A stretch of 64,000 bases of DNA from Myxococcales bacterium (lineage in GTDB: Bacteria; Myxococcota_A; Polyangia; Haliangiales; Haliangiaceae), in assembly GCA_016717005.1 (NCBI GenBank), contig JADJUF010000037.1:744001-808000 (forward strand), written 5' to 3'. This document shows, in pieces, positions 51,960 to 60,326 of the stretch. Each line of letters begins with the position of its first letter. Positions within the stretch are counted from its first letter, which is position 1. The position numbers and the translations under genes were made by a program. A model generated the notes under the pieces. The model saw only the letters and a list, made by a program, of their open reading frames with translations. It had not been told where the DNA came from and did not search any database.

Positions 51960-54112
51960 AACGGATCGACCAGCGTCGGCGTGCCCGTGTCGATGTAGGT
52001 CCGGGCGAACTCGGCGGTCATCTGCTGGACCTCGACGATCGGGTTGGTGATCGCCAGCGGCGCCGCGCGCAGGTGGAACGGCGGGAAGCTCACGTCGTAC
52101 TGCGACTCGTCGCGGTGGTTGGTCTGCATGCCGTGGGTGGCGGGCGTGAGCACGACCCAGCCCGCGGTCACCGCGGTGGCGCCGACGGTGACGTTGGCGG
52201 TGAGCGGCGCGGCCCGCACGGCCACCGGCTCGATGTAGCGCGGGCCCGGCGCCGACAGCGGCGTCGTCATCCACTCGAGGCCCATCGCCAGGGCCAGGGC
52301 CTCGGACGCCTGGTTGGGCAGGATCTCGTCGGAGAACGCGTTGAGCAGCGCGACGTGCTTGGGCGCGCCGAGCGGCGCGCGGATCGTCTGCGGCGCGTAG
52401 GTCAACGGGTCGGCGTCCTCGATCAGCGTCTGCATCAGCACGAACGCCAGGTCCGTGTGCGGCGGCGCGACGCCAGGGTCGGCGCGCTCGGGCGCGACGC
52501 CCATCGCCCCGCCCAGGACCACGCCGAAGGCCTGCCACAGCCACGGCGAGTTCTCGGTCGCGTGCTGCAGGAGCCCGCCGCCGGCGACGCCGAGCACCGC
52601 GGCGCCGACCCGCGGATCGATCGTCGTGACGACGCTGCCCAGGATGCCGCCCATCGACTGGCCCGAGTAGACCAGGCGATCGGCGCGGAACGACAGCCCC
52701 GGGAAGTCCGCGGCCAGCGCGGTCCAGTCGCCGTCGTCGACCAGCCGCACCTCCGACATGATGTCGACGACGCTCTGCCGGAAGCTGGCCGACATGACCT
52801 GCACGTCGAGCTGCGCGATCCCGGCCGCGGGGTCGCCGATGATGTCGAGGAACTCGAGCTGGCTCGCGGCGTTGGCGTCGTCGGCGAGCCCGTCAGCGCC
52901 GTCGGCGCCGGTGAAGTTGTGGACCAGGTCGCGGGCCCGGGAGTAGCGCTCGCCGTGCGACGGGCTGTCGATGCCGATCACCGCGATGCCGCGGGCCGCC
53001 ATCGCGTTGGCGACCGACGCCACCACCGCGCGCGAGCCGCCGAAGCCGTGGTTGAACACCATGATCGGCATGTCCTGGAGGCCGCCGCTGGCCGGCAGCG
53101 CCAGCAGGAACGGCACGTCCTCGGTGCCCTTGACGATCGGCGCGCCGCTGGCGTCGTAGGTCCACGCGCCGAGCGTGCGCGGCGCGGCGCTGGCGAAGTC
53201 GGCGGCGGCGAAGTGACCCAGCACCATCGCCCGCAGGTGCGCGTGCGCGATCCCGCCCGGGTTGTCGACGCCCGGGAAGTCGTCGTCGGTCGGCGTGCCC
53301 AGGAAGCCGTCGAGCTCGGCGCCGGCGCGGTAGACGCGATCGATCACCGCCGTCGCCGGCGCCTGCGCGTCGAGGATCGCGCGCGCGGCGACCAGCTCGG
53401 GCGTGTAGTCCGCGGTCGTGAACACGGTCGCGCCGACGATCGTCGCGGGATCGATCGCCTGCGCGAGCAGGTAGGCGCGCAGCGGCGCGTACGCGACGGC
53501 GGCGCGGGCGGCGGGGCCCGACGGCTGATCCGTGGTCAGCAGCGCGGTCAGATCGGGATCGGCGACCAGCGCGGCGCCGCGCGTGGTCTTGATGCCTGCG
53601 CCCAGGACGTAGGCGTACGGGGCGCCCTGGGCCAGCACGTGGCCGAGCCGCGGCTGCAGGTGGAGGCTGCCGTCGGGCTTGGCGGTGATCTCGAGCGGCA
53701 CGCGCGCGCCGTCGGCCAGCGCCACCAGCGTCACGGTCGCGTCGGTGAGCGTGGCCGGGTCCAGCGTCTCGCCCGCGGCGAGCGCGGCGACCGGGAAGAT
53801 CGCGCCGGTGAACACGCCGAAGCCGCGCCGCCGCGCCAGCGCCGCGGTGGCGGTCGCGACCACGCCCGGATCGGCGTCGGGGCTGTGGGCGAAGCTGTCG
53901 ACCGTGACCTGGATGCGTCCATCGGCGCCGCGCAGCGCGTCGTTCGGGTACGGCAGCTCGGCCATCGGGATCGCGGCCGTCGGATCGCCCGGCAGATCGA
54001 AGCGGAAGTACGGCCCGGTCGGCGTGGACGTCCCGTCGTCGCCGCACCCGCCGAGCCCCGCGGATACCAGCCCGAGCAGCGCGGCCATCACGAACCCCAG
54101 CGATCTGCGCAT
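51956..54112 (-). CDS. Large secreted lipase-like lipoprotein (bacterial virulence-factor lipase type)
   Basis: 718 aa. Signal ending AGLGGCGDD; N-terminal domain typical of Lipase_bact_N proteins (FRFDLPGDPTAAIPMAELPYPND, GRIQVTVDSFAH, GYLL-type strands), then a hydrolase with IMVFNHGFGGSRAV, IDSPSHGERYS and elbow VYSGQSMGGILGS, and a late His region (TPATHGMQTNH). TACCGT 7 nt upstream fixes the start. The TAG stop lies inside the terminal repeat of a MITE-like element, so the original C-terminus may have been different. Confidence 0.87.
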   Translation of the reverse strand: MRRSLGFVMAALLGLVSAGLGGCGDDGTSTPTGPYFRFDLPGDPTAAIPMAELPYPNDALRGADGRIQVTVDSFAHSPDADPGVVATATAALARRRGFGVFTGAIFPVAALAAGETLDPATLTDATVTLVALADGARVPLEITAKPDGSLHLQPRLGHVLAQGAPYAYVLGAGIKTTRGAALVADPDLTALLTTDQPSGPAARAAVAYAPLRAYLLAQAIDPATIVGATVFTTADYTPELVAARAILDAQAPATAVIDRVYRAGAELDGFLGTPTDDDFPGVDNPGGIAHAHLRAMVLGHFAAADFASAAPRTLGAWTYDASGAPIVKGTEDVPFLLALPASGGLQDMPIMVFNHGFGGSRAVVASVANAMAARGIAVIGIDSPSHGERYSRARDLVHNFTGADGADGLADDANAASQLEFLDIIGDPAAGIAQLDVQVMSASFRQSVVDIMSEVRLVDDGDWTALAADFPGLSFRADRLVYSGQSMGGILGSVVTTIDPRVGAAVLGVAGGGLLQHATENSPWLWQAFGVVLGGAMGVAPERADPGVAPPHTDLAFVLMQTLIEDADPLTYAPQTIRAPLGAPKHVALLNAFSDEILPNQASEALALAMGLEWMTTPLSAPGPRYIEPVAVRAAPLTANVTVGATAVTAGWVVLTPATHGMQTNHRDESQYDVSFPPFHLRAAPLAITNPIVEVQQMTAEFARTYIDTGTPTLVDPF

Positions 54113-54119
54113 GGCACCG

Positions 54120-54125
54120 ACGGTA
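54120..54125 (-). promoter_or_regulatory. -10 element TACCGT of the lipase
   Basis: Bottom-strand TACCGT, 7 nt before the ATG at 54112. Confidence 0.55.
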
Positions 54126-54200
54126 ACACGCGCGCCGCGGTGGTCGCGGGCGATCCGGGCCGGCGCCGCGACGGTCGCGGGCGATCCGACGCCGCGGCCC

Positions 54201-54313
54201 GATGCCGACGCGGCGCCGCGGATCCGGCGCCAACGCCGTGCCACGGATCCGGCGCCAACGCCGCGCCGTGGTCCGATCCCGACGCGGCGCCGCGGATCCG
54301 GCGCCAACGCCGC
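54201..54313. repeat. Tandem repeat between divergent promoters
   Basis: A 39-bp segment at 54201-54239 recurs at 54275-54313 with one mismatch, with a partial copy (CGGATCCGGCGCCAACGCCG) at about 54244-54263 between them. It lies between the -10 elements of the lipase and the lipoprotein at 54340. Confidence 0.8.
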
Positions 54314-54327
54314 ACCGATCGAGCTGC

Positions 54328-54333
54328 TAGCCT
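54328..54333 (+). promoter_or_regulatory. -10 element TAGCCT
   Basis: TAGCCT, 6 nt before the ATG at 54340. Confidence 0.6.
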
Positions 54334-54339
54334 GCGGCC

Positions 54340-54966
54340 ATGCGCGCCCTCGACCCGGCCCTCGTCGTCATCCTGGTCTGCGCGGCGTGCGGAGGCGGCG
54401 GACCGCCGGCCGCGACCGCCGTGCCGCACAACGAGCCGGTCGCGGTGCCCGGCTCGACCGACGCCGGGCCGCTGCTCGGCGCCGAGGTCATCGAGATCAA
54501 GGACGTGTGGATCGGGCTCGGGTGCACCCACGACTTCGCGGCGCGGCTGACGGCGCAGGGCGACCGGTTCGAGGGCGAGGCCGAGCTGACCGTCGGCTGG
54601 AAGGACGACCGCGCGGCGAAGAAGGTCGTCGCGGTGCCGCGCGCGGTCGTGGCCGCGCTCCAGAGCGAGGCCGAGGCGGCCCGCACCCAGATGGCCAACG
54701 CAGATCCCGGCGACGAGGGCGAGTCGCACTGGACCGACGACTATCCGTCAGGGTCGATGACCTTCACCGGGCCGGCCGGGATCCATCGCCTCGTGTTCAC
54801 CGACCAGCAGCGCCAGCTCCAGTGGGAGCACGACGGCGTGACCACGCCGCTCGATCACCCGCAGGACCTGTCCGAGCACGGGTCGAAGATCTGGGAGGCG
54901 TACACCGCGGTGCTCGGGGCCGCCGGCCTGCGCGCCTGGATCGACGAGGCCTGCGATCGCAAGTAG
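54340..54966 (+). CDS. Lipoprotein, unknown
   Basis: 208 aa. Signal ending LVCAACGGGG; soluble mixed domain with two Cys (LGCTHDF, DEACDRK) and a conserved-looking IHRLVFTDQQRQLQWEHDG. No family recognised. It ends 3 bp before the stop of the convergent membrane-protein gene. Confidence 0.7.
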   Translation: MRALDPALVVILVCAACGGGGPPAATAVPHNEPVAVPGSTDAGPLLGAEVIEIKDVWIGLGCTHDFAARLTAQGDRFEGEAELTVGWKDDRAAKKVVAVPRAVVAALQSEAEAARTQMANADPGDEGESHWTDDYPSGSMTFTGPAGIHRLVFTDQQRQLQWEHDGVTTPLDHPQDLSEHGSKIWEAYTAVLGAAGLRAWIDEACDRK

Positions 54967-54969
54967 GGC

Positions 54970-55455
54970 TCAGCGCGCGCCGCGGCGCCGCCGCACCTGA
55001 TCGACCAGGACCGCGCCGACGAGCGCGTAGGCGCCCAGGGTCGCGATCAGCAGCGCCCGCGACGGCGCGGCCGGCGGCGGCGCCGGCGACCAGTCGAGGA
55101 CCCGGCCGAGGCGGCAGGCGACGCCGATGTTCTGGTTGTCGCAGTTGACCTCGGGTCGCTCGGGCGCGGCCGGCCGACGCGGTGTGGCGCGCACGGTCCA
55201 CGCCAGCGCCGCGACCAGCGCCGCCGCCGCGATCACGTTCGCCACCGCCGCGACCCCGGTCAGCGCCCGCCGCCGCACCGCGACCAGCGCCAGCAGCCCG
55301 GCCCCGGCGACGCCCAGCCAGGTCCAGCGGCTCGCGTCGAGGCCATCGTCGACGGTGTACCGCTTGAAGTCGTAGACGAACGAGCCCCGCAGCGCGAGCA
55401 GCACGCAGATCGCGGCGACGCCGAGCAGCACCAGACCGAACCGACGACACGACAT
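54970..55455 (-). CDS. Multi-pass membrane protein, unknown
   Basis: 161 aa with four hydrophobic segments (GLVLLGVAAICVLLALRG, WLGVAGAGLLALVAV, VAAVANVIAAAALVAALAW, ALLIATLGAYALVGAVL) and two periplasmic loops, one with a Cys pair (VNCDNQNIGVAC). TATCCT 5 nt upstream fixes the start. Its loop FVYDFKRYTVDDG recalls the N-terminal part of the Sel1 protein (FRLARAETRTVDG). Confidence 0.7.
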   Translation of the reverse strand: MSCRRFGLVLLGVAAICVLLALRGSFVYDFKRYTVDDGLDASRWTWLGVAGAGLLALVAVRRRALTGVAAVANVIAAAALVAALAWTVRATPRRPAAPERPEVNCDNQNIGVACRLGRVLDWSPAPPPAAPSRALLIATLGAYALVGAVLVDQVRRRRGAR

Positions 55456-55460
55456 GGGCG

Positions 55461-55466
55461 AGGATA
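55461..55466 (-). promoter_or_regulatory. -10 element TATCCT
   Basis: Bottom-strand TATCCT, 5 nt before the ATG at 55455. Confidence 0.6.
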
Positions 55467-55529
55467 CGCCGAGCGCACGTGGGGCGGAGGGAGATGTGCT
55501 CGACCGCACTCGCGGAGCGCGGCGCACCG

Positions 55530-55535
55530 TATGCT
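55530..55535 (+). promoter_or_regulatory. -10 element TATGCT of the SET gene
   Basis: TATGCT, 6 nt before the ATG at 55542. Confidence 0.65.
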
Positions 55536-55541
55536 CGCCCG

Positions 55542-56942
55542 ATGACGGCGGCAGATCTCGACGGCGACGTGGTCGACCGGCGCGCGCCGACGCCCGCGGT
55601 GAACGAGCCCGGCTGGGCGCCGCTGCCGGCGCGGGCGGTCGCCACGCCGACCGCCGCCGAGCGCGCGACCGCGGTCGCGCGCGTGCTCGCGTGGGCGACC
55701 GAGGCCGGCGCCGAGATCGACGGCGTCGAGCTCCACGTCGACGCGCGCGGTGACGGCTCGGTGCGCGCCGCCCGGGCGATCGCGGCGGGCCAGACGCTCG
55801 TGATGATCCCGCGGCGGCTGATGATCGTGAGCGACGAGCTCGCGGCCTCGGCGACCGGCGCCACCGACCTCGGCGTCGACGCCCACAGCCCGTGCGACGC
55901 GCTGGCGGCGTGGTTGCCGCAGGAGGCGCGGCGGACTGACTCGCCGTGGCGCCACTTCCTCGGTGCGCTGCCGGCGCACCTCGCCGAGCTGCCGATGTTC
56001 CACGGCGACGACGACCTCGCCCCGCTAGCCGGCACCGCGGCGCGGCGGCTGGCCGCCGACCTGCACCGCGACGTCGTCGACACCTACGCCGCGCTGCCGC
56101 CCGAGCTGCGCGCGCGCGTGCCCCTGGCCGACTTCGCGTGGGGCCGGGCGATCGTCGCGTCGCGCGGCTTCAACGCGCCGTTCTCGCTCGACGATCGCCT
56201 CGCGTTCATCCCGGTCGTCGACCTGTTCAACCACGGCCACGGCGACACCACCTGGCACTACGACCCCGTGACCGAGCGCTACCAGGTCCGCGCGGCCCGC
56301 GACATCGCGGCCGGCGCCGAGGTCCACTTCGCGTACGGCGCCAAGAGCAACGCCAAGCTCCTCGCCAGCTACGGCTTCGCGCTCGCCGAGAACCCCGCCG
56401 GTGAGGCGCTGCTGGAGTTCGCGACCATGCCCGACGTCGGGCGCAGCGCGCGCCGGCCGTGGGCGCCGCTCCCGGCGGCGTCGGTCGTCGTCGGCGCTGA
56501 ACCCGACGACCGCTTCCTCCGCGCGCTGTCGAGCGCCCGGCGGCTCGCCGCCGCCGACGACGGCCGCGGCCGCGCCGACGACGACGACCACGACGACGTC
56601 CCATGGCTGGGCGCCGAGGTCGAGCGCGCCGCGCTCGACACGCTGTCGAACGCCGCGCGCCGCAGCCGCGCTCGCCTGACCGCGCTCGACGCCGCACCGT
56701 CGAACAGCGCCTGGCACCGGGCCTGCGCGCTGGTCCGCGCCGGCGAGCGTGCGGTCCTCGCCCAGCTCATCGAGTTCGTGGCCCTGGCGACGCCCCACCT
56801 CGCGGATCCGACGCCCGCCGCGCTGCGCGCCGCCGCGGCGGCCCTGTCACCCGCAGGCGGCGCCGCGCACACCCTGGCGCGCGCGTACCTGGACGCGCTC
56901 GCGGACGCGCTCACGACCGCCCGCGCGCCGCACGCACGATGA
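55542..56942 (+). CDS. SET-domain lysine methyltransferase-like protein (SETD6/Rubisco-LSMT type)
   Basis: 466 aa. SET N-terminal part ELHVDARGDGSVRAARAIAAGQTLVMIP; a long insert; then AFIPVVDLFNHGHGDTTWHYD (family PxxDxxNH), RAARDIAAGAEVHFAYGAKSNAKLLASYGF (family YGxKSNxxLLxxYGF), the S-adenosylmethionine and substrate site of the eukaryote-like SETD6/LSMT group; and a helical Rubisco-LSMT-like C-terminus. Expected to methylate a protein lysine; target unknown. Cytosolic. Confidence 0.88.
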   Translation: MTAADLDGDVVDRRAPTPAVNEPGWAPLPARAVATPTAAERATAVARVLAWATEAGAEIDGVELHVDARGDGSVRAARAIAAGQTLVMIPRRLMIVSDELAASATGATDLGVDAHSPCDALAAWLPQEARRTDSPWRHFLGALPAHLAELPMFHGDDDLAPLAGTAARRLAADLHRDVVDTYAALPPELRARVPLADFAWGRAIVASRGFNAPFSLDDRLAFIPVVDLFNHGHGDTTWHYDPVTERYQVRAARDIAAGAEVHFAYGAKSNAKLLASYGFALAENPAGEALLEFATMPDVGRSARRPWAPLPAASVVVGAEPDDRFLRALSSARRLAAADDGRGRADDDDHDDVPWLGAEVERAALDTLSNAARRSRARLTALDAAPSNSAWHRACALVRAGERAVLAQLIEFVALATPHLADPTPAALRAAAAALSPAGGAAHTLARAYLDALADALTTARAPHAR

Positions 56943-56979
56943 TCTCGAGCTGCGCCCCGAGGCCGCCTCGCCCACGGGG

Positions 56980-56985
56980 TATGCT
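56980..56985 (+). promoter_or_regulatory. -10 element TATGCT of the TerD-like gene
   Basis: TATGCT, 6 nt before the GTG at 56992. Confidence 0.65.
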
Positions 56986-56991
56986 CGCGCG

Positions 56992-59142
56992 GTGACGGTC
57001 ACCCCTGGGCCCGCGTCGCCGCCGCTGCACCCGTTGAACTCGCTGTACCTGCGCCGCAAGCGCAAGGTCATCGTCCCCGCGGGCGCCGACGCGCTCCCGC
57101 TCGGCTACGTCGCGACGGCGCTCAAGAACCTCGAGCGGCTCGGCTTCACGTGCTCGCCGCCGCTGCTGGCGCGCCTGCGCACGCTGTCCGAGCGCGACCT
57201 CGCCGCGACCTACGGCCAGCTCGTGTCGACGTTGCGCAAGCTCAAGGGCGCCGACGTCGCGTGGCAGCCGATGTACCCGAACTTCCCGCGCCAGGTGATG
57301 GAGGCCGCCGACGCCGAGCTGTACGTCAACGCGCTCATGCACTACCTGGGCGACTGGGTCGGGCTGCGGATCATGCCGGTCTACCCGGTCGCCGATCGGC
57401 CGCCGCTGATCGAGGCGGTCGAGCTCGAGGTGCTCGACCTCGGCGACGACGCCGAGCTGCGCGCCATCGCGCGCAACCTGATCGGCGCCGCGACCTCGAT
57501 CTCCGCGCAGGACCAGGACGACCTGCGCGCGCTGCTGATCCACTACGGCGCCGACCTCACCGAGGTGCTGCCGCCGGAGATCCCGCACAAGGAGAACCTG
57601 GCGTTCACGGCCGGCGTGCTGCTCGAGCACAAGGTCGCCTCGGACGTGCTCTTGACCCGCTACTTCCGCACCGCCACCGACGTGCTGCGCCTGGCGGTCG
57701 CGCGCTCCGACGGCGACGTCAGCCTGGCGGCGCCGACCAAGTTTCGCAGCTTCGCGCGCGCCGAGCGCCGGCTGCTGGTCGCGCTGGTCGATCGGCTGGC
57801 GGCGCCCGACGAGGATCTCTGGCGGCACCGCGAGGCCTGGCTGCGGCTCGGCGAGCGCCTGCACCCGGGCGAGCTGGCCGATCGCTATCCCAAGGCCGGC
57901 GCGGCGTTCGCGCGCCTGCGCGCCGGCGAGCGGCCGGCCACGTTCAACCGCCAGGTCGAGCACGCGCTGCGCACGCCCGACGTCGCGCGCGCGCTGGCGC
58001 GGCTGCGCACCCGCCCCGGCGAGCTGGCCCGGCGCCTCGACCACCTGCTGCGGCTGGCGACGCCGGCGCAGCAGCCGGCGGTGCTCGACGCGTTCACGAC
58101 CGCCGCGGGCGAGGTCAGCACGCCGGTGCTGCTGCAGGTGCTCACCCACTTCGAGCATCGCGGCGCGCCCGAGGCGGTGCGGCCGATCTTCCCCAAGGGC
58201 GACGCCGCCAAGGTGGTCACCGTCCCCAACACGCTGCCGCCGCTGCCGCCCGCGGTGACCGCGGCGGTCGTCGTCGCGTGCGAGGGCGCGCTGCGCACCC
58301 GGTTCGCGCGCCTCGCGCCGCTCGGCAAGGTCTACGTCGATCCGCAGCTCGCCACGTACCTGGTGCCGTCGTCGCAGCGCTCGGCCAGCAAGGCGCTGCG
58401 CACGCTGGTGCGCGGCTCGCGCATCCCGCTGCCGGCCGGCGGCACGCTGCGGTTCTTCCTGTGGTGGAAGGAGGGCCTGGTCGAGGGCAAGCCCACCGGT
58501 CGGGTCGACATCGATCTGAGCGCGGCGCTGTACGACGACGCGTTCACGTACCGCGAGCACATCTCGTGGACCAACCTGCGGTCGGGCAAGCTCCACGGCG
58601 CCCACAGCGGCGACATCACGTCGGCGCCCGACGGCGCCTGCGAGTTCATCGACCTCGACCTGGCGTCGGTGCGCGACTACGGCGTCCGCTACATCGTCGC
58701 GTCGGCGTTCGCGTTCACGTCGCAGCCGTTCTGCAACCTGCCCGAGTGCTTCGTCGGCTGGATGATGCGGACCGAGCCGGCGTCGGGCGAGATCTTCGAG
58801 CCCGCCACCGTCGTCGATCGGGTCGACCTCGCCGCCGACCAGCGGATCGCGATCCCGGCGATCATCGACGTCGTCACGCGCGAGGTGATCTGGACCGACG
58901 TCGCGCACCGCCAGCCGCCGCAGTGGACGGCGACGGTCGAGCGCAACCGCTCGTCGCTCGGGCAGCTGGTCCAGGCGATGACCGTGCTGCACAAGACCAG
59001 CCTGCACCGCCTGTGGGGCCTGCACGCCGACGCGCGCGGGACCCGGGTCGACACCGCGGCCGAGGCCGACACGGTGTTCTCGGTCGAGACCGGCACCACG
59101 CCGCGCGACCTCGAGGTGATCATGGCCGAGTACCTGGCGTGA
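56992..59142 (+). CDS. Large protein with C-terminal TerD-like domain (MXAN_6230-like)
   Basis: 716 aa from GTG. Residues 1-500 are mostly helical, starting with a basic segment (LYLRRKRKVIVPAG) and rich in Leu/Arg repeats. From about 485 a TerD-like beta-sandwich begins (TLRFFLWWKEG, GRVDIDLSAALYDDAF, GAHSGDITSAPDGACEFIDL, VRYIVASAFAFTSQPF), where the Asp residues would bind calcium as in tellurite/stress TerD proteins. Resembles the myxobacterial/streptomycete MXAN_6230-type proteins, although I see no RING finger. Just after the SET gene, it has its own promoter. Confidence 0.78.
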   Translation: MTVTPGPASPPLHPLNSLYLRRKRKVIVPAGADALPLGYVATALKNLERLGFTCSPPLLARLRTLSERDLAATYGQLVSTLRKLKGADVAWQPMYPNFPRQVMEAADAELYVNALMHYLGDWVGLRIMPVYPVADRPPLIEAVELEVLDLGDDAELRAIARNLIGAATSISAQDQDDLRALLIHYGADLTEVLPPEIPHKENLAFTAGVLLEHKVASDVLLTRYFRTATDVLRLAVARSDGDVSLAAPTKFRSFARAERRLLVALVDRLAAPDEDLWRHREAWLRLGERLHPGELADRYPKAGAAFARLRAGERPATFNRQVEHALRTPDVARALARLRTRPGELARRLDHLLRLATPAQQPAVLDAFTTAAGEVSTPVLLQVLTHFEHRGAPEAVRPIFPKGDAAKVVTVPNTLPPLPPAVTAAVVVACEGALRTRFARLAPLGKVYVDPQLATYLVPSSQRSASKALRTLVRGSRIPLPAGGTLRFFLWWKEGLVEGKPTGRVDIDLSAALYDDAFTYREHISWTNLRSGKLHGAHSGDITSAPDGACEFIDLDLASVRDYGVRYIVASAFAFTSQPFCNLPECFVGWMMRTEPASGEIFEPATVVDRVDLAADQRIAIPAIIDVVTREVIWTDVAHRQPPQWTATVERNRSSLGQLVQAMTVLHKTSLHRLWGLHADARGTRVDTAAEADTVFSVETGTTPRDLEVIMAEYLA

Positions 59143-59158
59143 TCGCCCCGGCGCGCGC

Positions 59159-59164
59159 TACGCT
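59159..59164 (+). promoter_or_regulatory. -10 element TACGCT of the permuted tRNA
   Basis: TACGCT with predicted transcript start near 59171, exactly where the left flank of the tRNA stem (GGCGG, 59172) begins. Confidence 0.55.
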
Positions 59165-59201
59165 CAACCCCGGCGGCTATGGTCGCGCTTCCTTCTACTA
59201 A

Positions 59202-59278
59202 TCCGGAACCGGCGGTCGGGGGTTCGAATCCCCCTCTCGAGCTCGCTCGAGGTAGCTCAGTGGTAGAGCGCCGGTCTC
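59202..59278 (+). tRNA. Circularly permuted tRNA, probable Arg(CCG)
   Basis: Order on the strand is 3' half, then 5' half. 3' half: anticodon-loop end CCGGA (59203-59207), anticodon stem ACCGG (59208-59212), variable CGGTC, T stem/loop GGGGG-TTCGAAT-CCCCC (59218-59234), acceptor TCTCGAG (59235-59241). Spacer CTCG. 5' half: acceptor CTCGAGG (59246-59252), T8 A9, D stem GCTC and GAGC around AGTGGTA, G26, anticodon stem CCGGT (59271-59275), loop start CT. All four stems pair (7-bp acceptor with one G-T, 4-bp D, 5-bp anticodon, 5-bp T); G18/G19, U54-U55-C56 and G15-C48 are present. Joining gives loop CTCCGGA, anticodon CCG. Flanks GGCGG/GGTCG (59172-59185) pair with CGACC/CCGCC (59284-59298). Weak points: discriminator C, no A20. 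Confidence 0.75.
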
Positions 59279-59432
59279 TAGCTCGACCGCTCTCCGCCAC
59301 CTTTTACCTGACCGCGCGCGTTCGCTGATCGCGCGCGCCGAGCCACACGCGATCGCCGCCGGCCGCGCCCGCGCGGCGCCGGTGCCGTGTCGCGCGACCG
59401 CGCGCTCGAATCGCCCGTGCTACTCGATCCGG

Positions 59433-59849
59433 ATGCGCCCGCAGCCGCTGATCTGTTGCACCGACGTCGAGGCCTCGAGCCGCTGGTACCAGACGATCCT
59501 CGGCGCTCACAGCGCGCACGGCGGGCCTGCGTACGAGCGGCTGATGATCGGCGCGCGGCTCGTGCTCCAGCTGCACCACTTCGACGTCGAGCACGACCAC
59601 GGGGCCATCGGCGACCCGGCCGACCGACCGTATGGCAACGGGGTCCTGCTGTGGTTCGAGACCGACGACTTCGACGCGGCGGTCGCGCGCGCGACCGCCC
59701 TCGGCGCCACGGTGTGGCGGGCGCCGCATCGCAACCCGCCCGCGGGCGACGGCGGGCCCGATCACCGCGAGATCTGGCTGCGCGACCCCGACGGCTACGG
59801 CGTCGTGATCGCGAGCCGCGACGGCGAGGCCAGCCAGCCGCGGCCGTGA
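59433..59849 (+). CDS. Single-domain VOC (glyoxalase/bleomycin-resistance) protein
   Basis: 138 aa. ICCTDVEASSRWYQTILGA at the start, LVLQLHHFDVEHDH, GVLLWFETDDFDAAVARATALGA, and the closing REIWLRDPDGYGVVIAS; His, Glu and the late Glu could bind metal. Reaction unknown. Start taken at ATG 59433; an upstream start at 59382 gives a non-family-like head. Confidence 0.82.
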   Translation: MRPQPLICCTDVEASSRWYQTILGAHSAHGGPAYERLMIGARLVLQLHHFDVEHDHGAIGDPADRPYGNGVLLWFETDDFDAAVARATALGATVWRAPHRNPPAGDGGPDHREIWLRDPDGYGVVIASRDGEASQPRP

Positions 59850-59875
59850 CGCGCGCGCCCACCCCGCGGCCCGGG

Positions 59876-59881
59876 TATGCT
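59876..59881 (+). promoter_or_regulatory. -10 element TATGCT
   Basis: TATGCT, 6 nt before the GTG at 59888. Confidence 0.65.
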
Positions 59882-59887
59882 GCGCGC

Positions 59888-60307
59888 GTGGGCTCCCGCC
59901 GCACCGCTCCCCGCGCGCCGAGCGCGAGCGCGCCGGTCGATCAGCGCGGGCTCGAGGCGGCGGTGCAGCTGTTCACCGGTCGGTTCGTCGTCGCCGCCAA
60001 GCAGCGGCAGATCGGCCAGCGGCTGTCGACCGCGGCCCGGCGGGCCGAGACGCTGGCGACCCTGGCGCGCTGGCTGGGCGGCGCACCGACGCCGCTGACC
60101 GGCGCCGATCAGTCGCCGGCGGGCCTCGAGGCGCGCTTCGGCGCGATGCCGGGCGTCTACCTCGACGGCGCCGGCGCCCGGCGCACCAGCGTCGCGGGCG
60201 CGCTCGAGCTCGGCCGCGGCCAGGACGCGCTGTTCATCGGTGACACCGGCCGCCTGGCGCTGCTCGCGCAGGCCGACGGGCCGACGTTGCTGTGCATGCG
60301 CCTGTGA
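59888..60307 (+). CDS. Unknown protein
   Basis: 139 aa from GTG. Basic head, then helices (RGLEAAVQLFTGRFVVAAKQRQIGQ, RRAETLATLARWL) and a compact C-terminus (VYLDGAGARRTSV, ALFIGDTGRLALLAQ). Cytosolic. No family recognised. Confidence 0.65.
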   Translation: MGSRRTAPRAPSASAPVDQRGLEAAVQLFTGRFVVAAKQRQIGQRLSTAARRAETLATLARWLGGAPTPLTGADQSPAGLEARFGAMPGVYLDGAGARRTSVAGALELGRGQDALFIGDTGRLALLAQADGPTLLCMRL

Positions 60308-60326
60308 CGGCGCGGTCGGCGCGAGC

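Noticed and set aside
59202..59241. 3' tRNA fragment as an integration (att) scar
   Set aside because: An att remnant would not be followed within 4 nt by a 5' half whose acceptor and anticodon arms pair with it; no integrase is nearby.
59179..59332. A 50-codon open frame starting MVALPSTNPEP across the tRNA
   Set aside because: It reads through the T arm (GGSNPP) and D arm (SSVVE), the usual false translation of tRNA sequence; the RNA structure explains the conservation-like motifs. The leftward frame over the same bases (59278-59904) is likewise a shadow.
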